NCBI GenBank assembly: GCA_026713505.1
Contig: JAPOOH010000344.1
Location: forward strand, 1 to 8,639
Source: Chloroflexota bacterium
GTDB lineage: Bacteria; Chloroflexota; Dehalococcoidia; Lucifugimonadales; Australimonadaceae
Direction: 5' to 3'
DNA length: 8,639 bases
Below the pieces are notes generated by a model, which saw only the letters and a list, made by a program, of their open reading frames with translations, had not been told where the DNA came from and made no database searches. Below, in pieces: positions 1 to 6,152 of this stretch (position 1 is the first letter of the stretch; each line of letters begins with the position of its first letter). The translations under genes were made by a program, and so were the position numbers.

Positions 1-618
1 GCCGATGAGGCGGGCGCGGGGGGGGGCGGCGCGGCGCCCCTGCGCCTGGGAGCCGGTCCGGTAGTGCGTCGCAAGCAGCAACGGCACGCCGCCGGGCTGC
101 ACCGGCTTCGGGTCGAGCGTCAGGTCGTCGAACCGGAAGTGCGAGCCATCGAACGTGACGTTGTCCTCCGTCCAGAGCCGCTTCATCAGGCGGACGGTCT
201 CGGAGAAGCGTCCCGCCCGGGAATCCGGCGCGACGCCCGCCGCGGTCCAGTCCTGCCGCTGGTCGTCGTTGAACGCGCCGCCGACGCCCGCGCCGATGAC
301 GATGCGCCCGCCGGACACGATGTCCGCCGTGGCGATGGCGTGTGCCAGCGGGACGGGGGGACGTAGCGCGGGCAGCAGCACGGCGGTGCCGATGCGGACG
401 CGCGATGTGCGCGCGGCGATGGCCGACATCGCGGTCACGGGCTCCAACCGGGGCTTGGAGACGAGGCTGTCGCCGACCCAGACGGAGTCGAGGCCAGCGG
501 CCTCTGCGCGCTCCGCGAGGGTCAGCATGCCGTCGGCGGAGTAGGGGGTGCCCTCGCGCTGCGCGCGCATGACCATGCCTCTCGTGCCGAGCAGCAGGCC
601 GATCTTCGGTTTCGTCAT
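1..618 (-). CDS. Luciferase-like (probably F420-dependent) monooxygenase, N-terminal part, truncated by window edge
   Basis: The reading frame opens with ATG at 618 and stays open to base 1, giving 206 codons and no stop. Family members are usually about 280-350 residues, so the C-terminal third is missing. The protein begins MTKPKIGLLLGTRG. Luciferase-like hallmarks follow: AEAAGLDSVWVGD at about 38-50, TSRVRIGTAVLLPALRPPVPLA at about 71-92 and the segment SGGRIVIGAGVGG at about 102-114. These belong to the TIM-barrel bacterial-luciferase superfamily, whose members use FMN or F420. Its place directly after cofC makes F420 the likely cofactor, which is an inference; the substrate is unknown. 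AGGAG lies 6 nt before the ATG, and the ATG abuts the cofC stop (TAG-ATG), suggesting coupled translation. The last ~15 codons run through a nine-base homopolymer (18-26) and no longer resemble the family, so a frameshift error near the edge is possible. Confidence 0.88.
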   Translation of the reverse strand, partial: MTKPKIGLLLGTRGMVMRAQREGTPYSADGMLTLAERAEAAGLDSVWVGDSLVSKPRLEPVTAMSAIAARTSRVRIGTAVLLPALRPPVPLAHAIATADIVSGGRIVIGAGVGGAFNDDQRQDWTAAGVAPDSRAGRFSETVRLMKRLWTEDNVTFDGSHFRFDDLTLDPKPVQPGGVPLLLATHYRTGSQAQGRRAAPPRARLIG

Positions 619-1323
619 CTATCGCTCCTGTTCAGTGGGTGGCGCCGGCAGGGGGCTCTTTCGTGCACCGCGCAACCACGCCTCCCAATCGTAGACGCTC
701 GACGTGAACCAGGCCACGTTCTGCTTCGCCCACTCGTAGTCGGCTCGAGTGTCGAGATCGAAGGCAACGCGGGGCAGATCGGGCGTGACCAGCGCCGCTC
801 CTGTCGCAACCGCGGCTTCGCAGTGCTTCTCGAAACTGCGTTCGCCCAGGAGGGGTTCGAACGCGGTGGCGGCGGGTTGGAGCAACGCGTTGGTGCCGCC
901 GTCGCTCGACGCGCGAACGCAGACCGTGGCAGCGTAGCCGTGGCTCCCTGCGATCACAGCGACCACGTCGTTATCGGTGATCAGCGGCAGGTCGCCGGGC
1001 AGGAAGAGCGTAGCCTCCGCCCCGTCGGCGCAAGCATCCTGTATGGCCGCCCAGAGCGCGGGGTTCAAGCCATCGGCGGTGTCGGGAGTCCAGCGCGCGC
1101 CTGAGGCTTCGGCGACCTCGCGCACGACTTCGTCGCCGCCCACGACAACGCATGCTCCTCGCGCCGTGGCGCTCACGGCGGCAGCGACGACGCGTTGCAG
1201 CATCATGAGCACGGCGGCCTGCCGTTCAGACGGAGGAAGGTCGTCCCAGAGGCGTGTCTTCGCTTCGGCCAGCGGCTTCATCGGCACGAGGGTCCGCAGC
1301 GGATGGGGCAGGTCGGCAGTCAA
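619..1323 (-). CDS. cofC: CofC/FbiD, phospho-lactate/phosphoenolpyruvate guanylyltransferase of F420 synthesis
   Basis: This cytosolic nucleotidyltransferase couples GTP to a phosphorylated three-carbon acid (2-phospholactate in archaea, phosphoenolpyruvate in studied bacteria) to give the activated donor used by CofD. The 234 residues show the CofC pattern in order: LVPMKPLAEAKTRL at 12-25 (nucleotide-binding start), VVGGDE at 60-65, PDTADGLNPAL at 80-90, FLPGDLPLI at 107-115, DGGTNALL at 141-148, RSFEKH at 161-166 and a DLDTRADY box near the C-terminus. A tail of about 30 residues follows. The start is TTG at 1323: it shares TTGA with the cofD stop and has GGAG six bases upstream. The first internal ATG (residue 15) falls inside the conserved LVPxKP motif and cannot be the start. 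The sequence does not tell which three-carbon acid is used. Confidence 0.93.
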   Translation of the reverse strand: MTADLPHPLRTLVPMKPLAEAKTRLWDDLPPSERQAAVLMMLQRVVAAAVSATARGACVVVGGDEVVREVAEASGARWTPDTADGLNPALWAAIQDACADGAEATLFLPGDLPLITDNDVVAVIAGSHGYAATVCVRASSDGGTNALLQPAATAFEPLLGERSFEKHCEAAVATGAALVTPDLPRVAFDLDTRADYEWAKQNVAWFTSSVYDWEAWLRGARKSPLPAPPTEQER

Positions 1324-2276
1324 CGTGCGCTCCGTCGAGGGGCGGGGTGCGACGCGAGGACCAGCACCTCGCGGGCGAGGGCGGTCTTGTCGGCGTCCGT
1401 GGTCATGACGGTCGGGGCGACGTGCGCGGCGATGCCGAGTGCCTCCACCGCGGGGGCCTCGGCGGCGTCGCTCCCATCGAGCACGAGCACGTCGATAAGC
1501 CCTGCGTAGCGGCGCGCGACACCGGCGTTGCTGACCTCCTCGCCAAGCTCCGCCATCATCTTGGCGGCGGGACCCTTCAACGCGCGCCCACCCACGATGG
1601 GGCTGATTGCGATTCGCGGCCCGGCGAACCGTTCGATGGCGCCGTGGACGCCCGGCACGGCGAGCACCGGACCGATGCTTACGAGCGGGTTGGACGGGCA
1701 GAAGACGACGGCGTCCGCATTCGCCAGAGCGTCGTGGAAGGCAGAGGAGGGCGCCGCGTTGTCGGCTCCGGCGAACCGCACGCCGGCGATGCGGGGCTCA
1801 CAAGCGTGGCGGACGAAGTACTCCTGGAACGCCATCTCACCGCGCTCCGTCTGCGCGATGGTGCGGACGGGGGAGTCCGACATCGGGACGACGGGATGGC
1901 GCACGCCTAGCGCGTCGCAGATCGCGCGGGTGGCCTCGGTCAACGTGCAGCCCGAAGCGAGCAGTTCCGTGCGGCGCAGGTGCATCCCGAGGTCGAGGTC
2001 GCCGAGCCTGAACCAGGTCTCGCCGCCGAGCCTGCCGAGGGCGTCCAGCGTCCGGAACGAGTCGCCGGCGACGCCCCAGCCGGTGTCCGGGTTCGTTAAC
2101 CCGGCCAGCGCGTAGACGACGGTGTCCACGTCGGGGGAGACGTGCAGGCCGTGGAAGGTCTCGTCGTCGCCGGTGTTGACGACGACCGTGAGTTCTTCCG
2201 GACCGAGCAGGCGGGACAGGCCGAGGGCGAGCTTCGCGCCGCCGACGCCGCCCGAGATGGCGAGTACTCGCGGCAT
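1320..2276 (-). CDS. cofD: CofD, 2-phospho-L-lactate (or phosphoenolpyruvate) transferase to Fo
   Basis: CofD (FbiA in mycobacteria) transfers the activated phospho-acid made by CofC onto Fo, giving F420-0 or dehydro-F420-0. From ATG 2276 the protein is 318 residues, the usual family length. Motifs seen: SGGVGGAK at 8-15, VVVNTGDDE at 31-39, HVSPDVDT at 45-52, NPDTGWG at 62-68, RLGDLDLGMHLRRT at 90-103, MSDSPVRT at 132-139, FQEYFV at 150-155 and CPSNPLVSIGP at 193-203. The frame continues upstream to 2477, but that extension has no family likeness and lies under vapB, so 2276 was chosen because GGVGGAK normally sits about ten residues from the N-terminus. No Shine-Dalgarno precedes the ATG; a TACAAT box is nine bases upstream (separate entry). 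The stop shares TTGA with the cofC start. vapBC separates cofD from cofH. Confidence 0.95.
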   Translation of the reverse strand: MPRVLAISGGVGGAKLALGLSRLLGPEELTVVVNTGDDETFHGLHVSPDVDTVVYALAGLTNPDTGWGVAGDSFRTLDALGRLGGETWFRLGDLDLGMHLRRTELLASGCTLTEATRAICDALGVRHPVVPMSDSPVRTIAQTERGEMAFQEYFVRHACEPRIAGVRFAGADNAAPSSAFHDALANADAVVFCPSNPLVSIGPVLAVPGVHGAIERFAGPRIAISPIVGGRALKGPAAKMMAELGEEVSNAGVARRYAGLIDVLVLDGSDAAEAPAVEALGIAAHVAPTVMTTDADKTALAREVLVLASHPAPRRSAR

Positions 2277-2285
2277 GGCGGGGCC

Positions 2286-2291
2286 ATTGTA
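2286..2291 (-). promoter_or_regulatory. Possible -10 box for a leaderless cofD transcript
   Basis: On the minus strand TACAAT (five of six matches to TATAAT) ends nine bases before the cofD ATG. A start of transcription about seven bases downstream would fall at or just before the ATG, giving a leaderless message. This agrees with the absence of any Shine-Dalgarno sequence in the nine bases between. I see no convincing -35 element. It is a prediction from position and sequence only. Confidence 0.35.
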
Positions 2292-2340
2292 GCGGCACGA
2301 AGGGCATGGCAGGGCTGGCAGGACGGATGTAAGCATGACA

Positions 2341-2354
2341 TCATGTATACATGA
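2341..2354. promoter_or_regulatory. Perfect 14-bp palindrome over the vapB start codon, probable VapB operator
   Basis: TCATGTATACATGA reads identically on both strands and contains the vapB ATG at 2351-2353. Ribbon-helix-helix antitoxins commonly bind AT-rich palindromes with a TGTATACA-like core in their own promoters, so this is the natural candidate for VapB or VapBC autoregulation. It lies in the 74-bp divergent gap between cofD and vapB, about 50 bp from the proposed cofD -10 box, so a bound complex might also affect cofD. Binding is an inference. Confidence 0.5.
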
Positions 2355-2653
2355 AGCGCACACAGGTCCAACTGGACGAAAAGAGCCATGAGCTATTGCG
2401 GCGGAGGGCGCATGAGCGCCGCGTCTCCGTGGCAGCACTCGTGCGGGAGGCGGTCGGACAGTACCTGGCCGAAGCACCCAGGCGAAAACGGACGCTTGCC
2501 GATTTCGGGTTCATCGGGATCGGGAGGAGCGACCAGTCCGACTATGCGCCGGTCTCCGAGCGACATGACGAAGCCCTGGCGGACGCGATGTATGCGGAGA
2601 TGCAGGAGAAGGCGGACGAGTTCAGCCGCCACCACGGGCTGGACCGCTCGTGA
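2351..2653 (+). CDS. vapB: VapB-type ribbon-helix-helix antitoxin
   Basis: This 100-residue protein opens with KRTQVQLDEKSHELL, the beta strand and first helix of a ribbon-helix-helix DNA-binding domain. The second helix is at about 26-40 (SVAALVREAVGQYLA). Residues about 47-95 (ADFGFIGIG...SERHDEALADAMY) form the acidic tail typical of VapB proteins that wrap the PIN toxin. It should neutralise VapC and repress its own promoter as a VapBC complex. The stop overlaps the toxin start as GTGA. No Shine-Dalgarno is visible before the ATG, which lies inside a 14-bp palindrome. The ATG is favoured because the family strand normally begins within the first few residues. The gene runs opposite to the F420 genes on either side. 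The symbol denotes the type, not a proven orthologue. Confidence 0.85.
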   Translation: MKRTQVQLDEKSHELLRRRAHERRVSVAALVREAVGQYLAEAPRRKRTLADFGFIGIGRSDQSDYAPVSERHDEALADAMYAEMQEKADEFSRHHGLDRS

Positions 2654-3045
2654 TCTTTGTCGACACGTCGGCGGTCTACGCGCTCGTCGACGCGGACGAC
2701 CCGCGCCATGCCGTTGCGGTTTCGCTCTTCCAAACCGCAAACGACAACGACGAGGCGCTCCTGGTCCATTCGTACGTCATCTCCGAAGCCGCCGACCTGA
2801 TGCGGCGCCGGCTGGGAACGGAAGCGGCTCTCGCCTTCCTCCATGGCCTCGATCACTTTACGCTGCACTGGATAGACGCGACCGACCATGCCGAAGCGGT
2901 GGCCCTGCTCGCAGAGCGCAACCGGCGGGGGCTCAGCCTGGTGGACTGCGCGAGCTTCGTTGTCATGCGCAACTACGGGCTGACGCACGGGCTGTTCTTC
3001 GATGAAGACTTCGAGCGGGAAGGGTTCGCGCTCTACTCAGGATGA
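2650..3045 (+). CDS. vapC: VapC-type PIN-domain ribonuclease toxin
   Basis: PIN-domain toxins are Mg2+-dependent endoribonucleases, often cutting tRNA or rRNA, and are held inactive by the partner antitoxin. The 131 residues match the usual VapC size. The acidic active site can be read directly: D5 in FVDTSA, E46 in VISEAADL, D99 in SLVDCASF and D118 (with D120 nearby) in FFDEDFEREGF. All expected residues are present, so the toxin looks intact. Translation starts at GTG 2650, four bases overlapping the vapB stop (GTGA), with no ribosome site of its own, so it should depend on vapB translation. The 3' end overlaps the convergent cofH gene by nine bases. The RNA target cannot be inferred. Confidence 0.88.
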   Translation: MIFVDTSAVYALVDADDPRHAVAVSLFQTANDNDEALLVHSYVISEAADLMRRRLGTEAALAFLHGLDHFTLHWIDATDHAEAVALLAERNRRGLSLVDCASFVVMRNYGLTHGLFFDEDFEREGFALYSG

Positions 3046-4374
3046 CCGGGCAAGCACCTCGGGCAGGGTAGGCCCCTGCAGGCTGGGCGCCCGCTGCCCC
3101 TCGTAGCGGAAGGCCTCGAGTTTGATGAGCTCACGGTAGGAACCGAAGCGCTCCGGGTGCGCGGCTGCGACGTCCAACGGCTCCGGCTCGTCCGGTTCTA
3201 CCTCGTGGACGCGGCGTGTCTCGTAGAGTGTCGTGCGCTCGACGGGGAGGCGGCCTGCGTCGCGTATCCAGCGCCGCAGTTCCGACGGCGGGACGAGCTG
3301 GCCGTAGGACGCACCCGCGGCGGTGGAGATGCTCTCGTTGATGAGGGTGCCTCCCACGTCGTTGCAACCCGCGGTCAGGAGGAGTTGGGCGAGTTTCGGG
3401 CCTTCCTTCACCCAGGAGCACTGGATGTTGTTTATCCAGCCGTGGAGCATGATGCGTGCGACGGCGTGCATCCGCACGACTTCGGCGCCGGTAGCACCAG
3501 GCCGCATCTCGTCCGACATCTGCTTTACGAACATGGGCGCTTCCGCGTGCACGAAGCTCAGCGGCACGAATTCGGTGAAGCCGCCCGTGGCCTTCTGGAT
3601 GTCCCGTAGGTAGGCGAGGTGTGCGGCACGGTGCCGGTTGGTCTCGATATGGCCGAACATGATGGTGGACGTGGTGGGGATGCCGAGCCGGTGTGCGGTG
3701 GTGATGACCTCCGTCCATTGTTCGACGGTGATACGACCGGGGGCGATCTTGTCCCGCACGGGCTGGTCGAGTATCTCCGCCGACGTGCCGGGAAGCGAGC
3801 CGACGCCCGCGTCGCGCAGCTCGCGCAGGTAGTCCTCGATCGTGCCGCGGGAGCGGACAGCGCCGTAGAGCACCTCCTCCGGTGAGAATCCGTGGATGTG
3901 GATGTCCGGCAGTTCGGCCTTCAGTTCGCGCTTCAGGTCGATGTAGAGCGAGCCCTCCATCTTGGGCGGCAGTCCTGCCTGGATGCAGACCTCAGTAGCA
4001 TCGAGGTCCGCAGCCTCACGGGCCCGGCGGATGATCTCGTTCAGCGGGAGGAAGTAGCCTTCCTCTTCGCGGAAGTCCCGGCTGAACGCGCAGAAGCCGC
4101 AGCGCTTGATGCAGACGTTCGTGAAGTTGATGTTGCGGTTGACGACGTAGGTGACGCGGTCGCCGTTGACCTGCCGCCGCAACTCGTCCGCCGTCGCCAT
4201 CAAGGCAAGGAACGCCGCACCGTTGGCCTCGAAGAGGCGCGCGCCTTCCTCCACCGTGACCTCGCGTCCCTCCAGCGGTTTCGCGAGGATGCGGGCGATG
4301 TCGGCTGGGACACCGCTCAGCAGCGATTCCAGCCCTCCCCATACGTGCTCGGTCTGTCCGTTTCCTTCGCTCAC
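3037..4374 (-). CDS. cofH: CofH, radical SAM subunit 2 of Fo synthase
   Basis: CofH uses S-adenosylmethionine radical chemistry to join the tyrosine side chain to 5-amino-6-ribitylaminouracil, the first step to Fo. The radical SAM cluster motif CIKRCGFC gives the CX3CX2C cysteines at 88, 92 and 95, within NRNINFTNVCIKRCGFCAFS. Further CofH signatures are EVCIQAGL, the GSLPGTSAEIL stretch, TTSTIMFGHIE, VPLSFVHAEAPM, NNIQCSWVKEGPKL, DVGGTLINESISTAAGA and the final RTTLYE. About 65 residues follow that motif. I prefer GTG 4374 (445 residues): it makes a GTGA overlap with the cofG stop and has GGAG nine bases upstream. An in-frame ATG at 4389 would add five residues, but its GGAG is only two bases away. 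The 3' end overlaps vapC by nine bases. Confidence 0.95.
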   Translation of the reverse strand: MSEGNGQTEHVWGGLESLLSGVPADIARILAKPLEGREVTVEEGARLFEANGAAFLALMATADELRRQVNGDRVTYVVNRNINFTNVCIKRCGFCAFSRDFREEEGYFLPLNEIIRRAREAADLDATEVCIQAGLPPKMEGSLYIDLKRELKAELPDIHIHGFSPEEVLYGAVRSRGTIEDYLRELRDAGVGSLPGTSAEILDQPVRDKIAPGRITVEQWTEVITTAHRLGIPTTSTIMFGHIETNRHRAAHLAYLRDIQKATGGFTEFVPLSFVHAEAPMFVKQMSDEMRPGATGAEVVRMHAVARIMLHGWINNIQCSWVKEGPKLAQLLLTAGCNDVGGTLINESISTAAGASYGQLVPPSELRRWIRDAGRLPVERTTLYETRRVHEVEPDEPEPLDVAAAHPERFGSYRELIKLEAFRYEGQRAPSLQGPTLPEVLARSS

Positions 4375-5588
4375 TGTTCGCAACTCCATTGCTCCAGTTC
4401 CGGTTTCACATAGCCGTCGTCGTCAATCAACTCCGCGAGGCGGGAAGCGACCTGTGGCGAACGCGTCCACATGCCGTCGAGGACGTGCGATGGGTAGAGC
4501 GCGGTGCGTTCCCGCAGCTCGTAGCCTGCCTCCCGCGTCAGGTCGCGCAGCCGGTCGGTGTCGGGCCATGCCGCCTCCGGGTTGATGAAGTCCTTCGTCA
4601 GGGGAGAGACGCCTCCCCAGTCGTTGATGCCGCAGAGGAGGTAGGTCTCGTAGCCGTCCGCCTGCAGGTTGGGCGGGGCCTGGATGTTCATGTCGGGCCC
4701 GAGCAGCAGGCGGGCGACGGCGAGCGTGCGCAGCATCTCCAGGGCCGACGGCTCCGGCGCGCCCCGCATGCGCGTTCCGGGTTTCGCGCGGAAGTTCTGA
4801 ACGATGACCTCCTGGACGTTGCCGCGGCGCTCCTGGACGTCCCGTATCGCCAGGAGCGCGTCGACGCGCTCCTCCGGCGTCTCGCCGATGCCGATCAGGA
4901 TGCCGGTCGTCATCGCGACACCGAGGTCGGCAGCCGTCTCCAGAGTGGCGACGCGCTGCTCCGGGCGCTTCGTAACCGTGCCGTGGTGCGGGCCGCCGGG
5001 CTCGTGCAGTCGGAGGCTGGCGCTTTCCAGCATGATGCCCATGCTGGCGTTCCAGGGAGCGATGGCCTCCATCTCGGCGTGGTCGAGCGTGCCGCAGTTG
5101 GTGTGCGGTAGCAGGCCTGTCTCCTCCAGCACGAGCCTGCTCATCGCCGCCGTGTATTCGGGGGTCGAGTCGAAGCCCAGCTCTCGCAGCGTCTCGCGCA
5201 TCTCGGGGTGGCGCTCCTCCGGGTGGTCGCCGAGGCTGAGCAGCGCCTCCTTGCAGCCGAGCTCCGCGCCCCGGCGGGCGACAGCCAGCACCTCGTCCGG
5301 CGTCATCGTGTGCGCGCCGCGTTGGCGGGGTCCCTTCACGAACGTGCAGTAGCCGCAGCGGTCGCGGCAGAGATTGGTGAGGGGGAGGAAGACCTTGCGG
5401 GAGTAGGTGACGCGACGGAGGGGGCGAGCGCGGTCATTCAGTTCGCACGCGGCTGCCATGAGCGTGGTCAGGTCAGCGGGGTCGCGGGAGGCGAACAGGC
5501 GATAGCCGTCGTCGGCCATCAGGCTTTCGCCAGCCAGGGCCTTCTCGATAACCGCCTGGACGGAACTGCGAACGGTCTGCGTTGCCAT
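4371..5588 (-). CDS. cofG: CofG, radical SAM subunit 1 of Fo synthase
   Basis: CofG carries out the second radical SAM step, closing the deazaflavin ring to yield Fo. From ATG 5588 the protein has 405 residues. The CX3CX2C cluster cysteines are C74, C78 and C81 in NLCRDRCGYCTF. Family stretches follow: TMTPDEVLAVARRGAELGCKEALLSLGDHPE, LPHTNCGTL, MGIMLESASLRL, GGPHHGT, TGILIGIGET, QEVIVQNFRAKPGT and LLCGINDWGGVSPLT. An upstream ATG at 5612 would add eight residues (MHVPCRGA) without family likeness; 5588 has GAGG four bases before it. It is the first gene of the F420 run and overlaps cofH by four bases. The order cofG-cofH matches the domain order of the fused FbiC of actinobacteria. Confidence 0.95.
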   Translation of the reverse strand: MATQTVRSSVQAVIEKALAGESLMADDGYRLFASRDPADLTTLMAAACELNDRARPLRRVTYSRKVFLPLTNLCRDRCGYCTFVKGPRQRGAHTMTPDEVLAVARRGAELGCKEALLSLGDHPEERHPEMRETLRELGFDSTPEYTAAMSRLVLEETGLLPHTNCGTLDHAEMEAIAPWNASMGIMLESASLRLHEPGGPHHGTVTKRPEQRVATLETAADLGVAMTTGILIGIGETPEERVDALLAIRDVQERRGNVQEVIVQNFRAKPGTRMRGAPEPSALEMLRTLAVARLLLGPDMNIQAPPNLQADGYETYLLCGINDWGGVSPLTKDFINPEAAWPDTDRLRDLTREAGYELRERTALYPSHVLDGMWTRSPQVASRLAELIDDDGYVKPELEQWSCEQ

Positions 5589-5715
5589 CGCTCCTCGGCA
5601 TGGAACATGCATAGATCATGCCCGCAAACGGCACGAGGCGGGGATCTGCGGGCCGAGGCGCGATGGGCCTCCCACGGAATCCGGATGGTACCATGCACGC
5701 GGAGGATGGCCAACC
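5589..5715. other. Divergent intergenic region between cofG and the small membrane-protein gene
   Basis: These 127 bp must carry the promoters for cofG (leftward) and probably for the rightward pair at 5716-6917. I see GCAT-agatc-ATGC at 5609-5621, the 10-bp palindrome ATGGTACCAT at 5685-5694, and GGAGG at 5701-5705 as the ribosome site of the rightward gene. No convincing -35/-10 pair stands out on either strand. Confidence 0.4.
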
Positions 5716-6111
5716 ATGGGAACGAAGACACTCGCCGCGCGGTCGCTCGCGATAGCGGTGCTCGGTGGCGCGACGCTCATGTCGCTGAGCGCGTTGCGCG
5801 ACTGGCTGGGGGACTGGGCGGCGTTGCTGTGGATGTGCGCGACGATGTTCTTCCCGTGGGTCGCCGGCATGGCCGTGGGCCGGGGTATCGGCGTGACCGC
5901 ACCCGCCAGGCTCATGGGCGCGGCTATCGGCGTCATCGTCGTCATCGCGCCGCTGTATGCGTTCGCTGCGATGCCGCTGCGCGACGTCCCGGCGGACGGC
6001 GACTGGTGGATGCTGGCCGGGCCGTTCGCGGCGCTCGGCGCGGTGCTCGGCGGCATGGCGCTGCCGGTCGGCGTGCGGGTACGGAGCGCGCGGCGCCGCG
6101 CGGAGGCGTAA
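5716..6111 (+). CDS. Small membrane protein of unknown function, about four transmembrane helices
   Basis: I do not recognise a family. The 131-residue product is strongly hydrophobic, with likely membrane helices at about 7-27, 35-55, 64-86 and 98-118. A polar loop (PLRDVPADGDWW) precedes the fourth helix, and the basic C-terminus (RVRSARRRAEA) suggests a cytoplasmic end. ATG 5716 is chosen because GGAGG lies ten bases upstream and an acceptable N-terminus MGTK leads into the first helix. The gene is 41 bp before the SDR gene on the same strand, so the two may share a transcript. Codon third positions are GC-rich as in its neighbours, which supports a real gene, but coding status rests on frame, ribosome site and helix pattern only. 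Confidence 0.6.
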   Translation: MGTKTLAARSLAIAVLGGATLMSLSALRDWLGDWAALLWMCATMFFPWVAGMAVGRGIGVTAPARLMGAAIGVIVVIAPLYAFAAMPLRDVPADGDWWMLAGPFAALGAVLGGMALPVGVRVRSARRRAEA

Positions 6112-6152
6112 CGCGCCTTCAACCATAGCGAGCAGCAGGAGTATCACCACAC

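Noticed and set aside
2343..2354. Three-codon upstream frame (M-Y-T-stop) overlapping the vapB ATG as ATGA
   Set aside because: It arises automatically from the palindrome and has no ribosome site; the operator reading is simpler.
2277..2477. Longer cofD start adding 67 residues upstream of ATG 2276
   Set aside because: The extra residues show no CofD likeness, overlap vapB on the other strand, and would put GGVGGAK far from the N-terminus, unlike the family.
5589..5612. cofG start at ATG 5612
   Set aside because: It adds eight unconserved residues; ATG 5588 has a better placed GAGG. It cannot be fully excluded.
6087..6102. Perfect 16-bp palindrome made only of C and G
   Set aside because: It lies in the Arg/Ala-rich coding end of the membrane-protein gene, where alternating GC codons readily give symmetric sequence.
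5208..6128. A 306-codon plus-strand open frame across cofG and the small membrane gene
   Set aside because: It is antisense to conserved cofG and out of frame with the membrane protein. Its composition (Arg/Gly/Ala-rich) is that of a shadow frame in GC-rich DNA.
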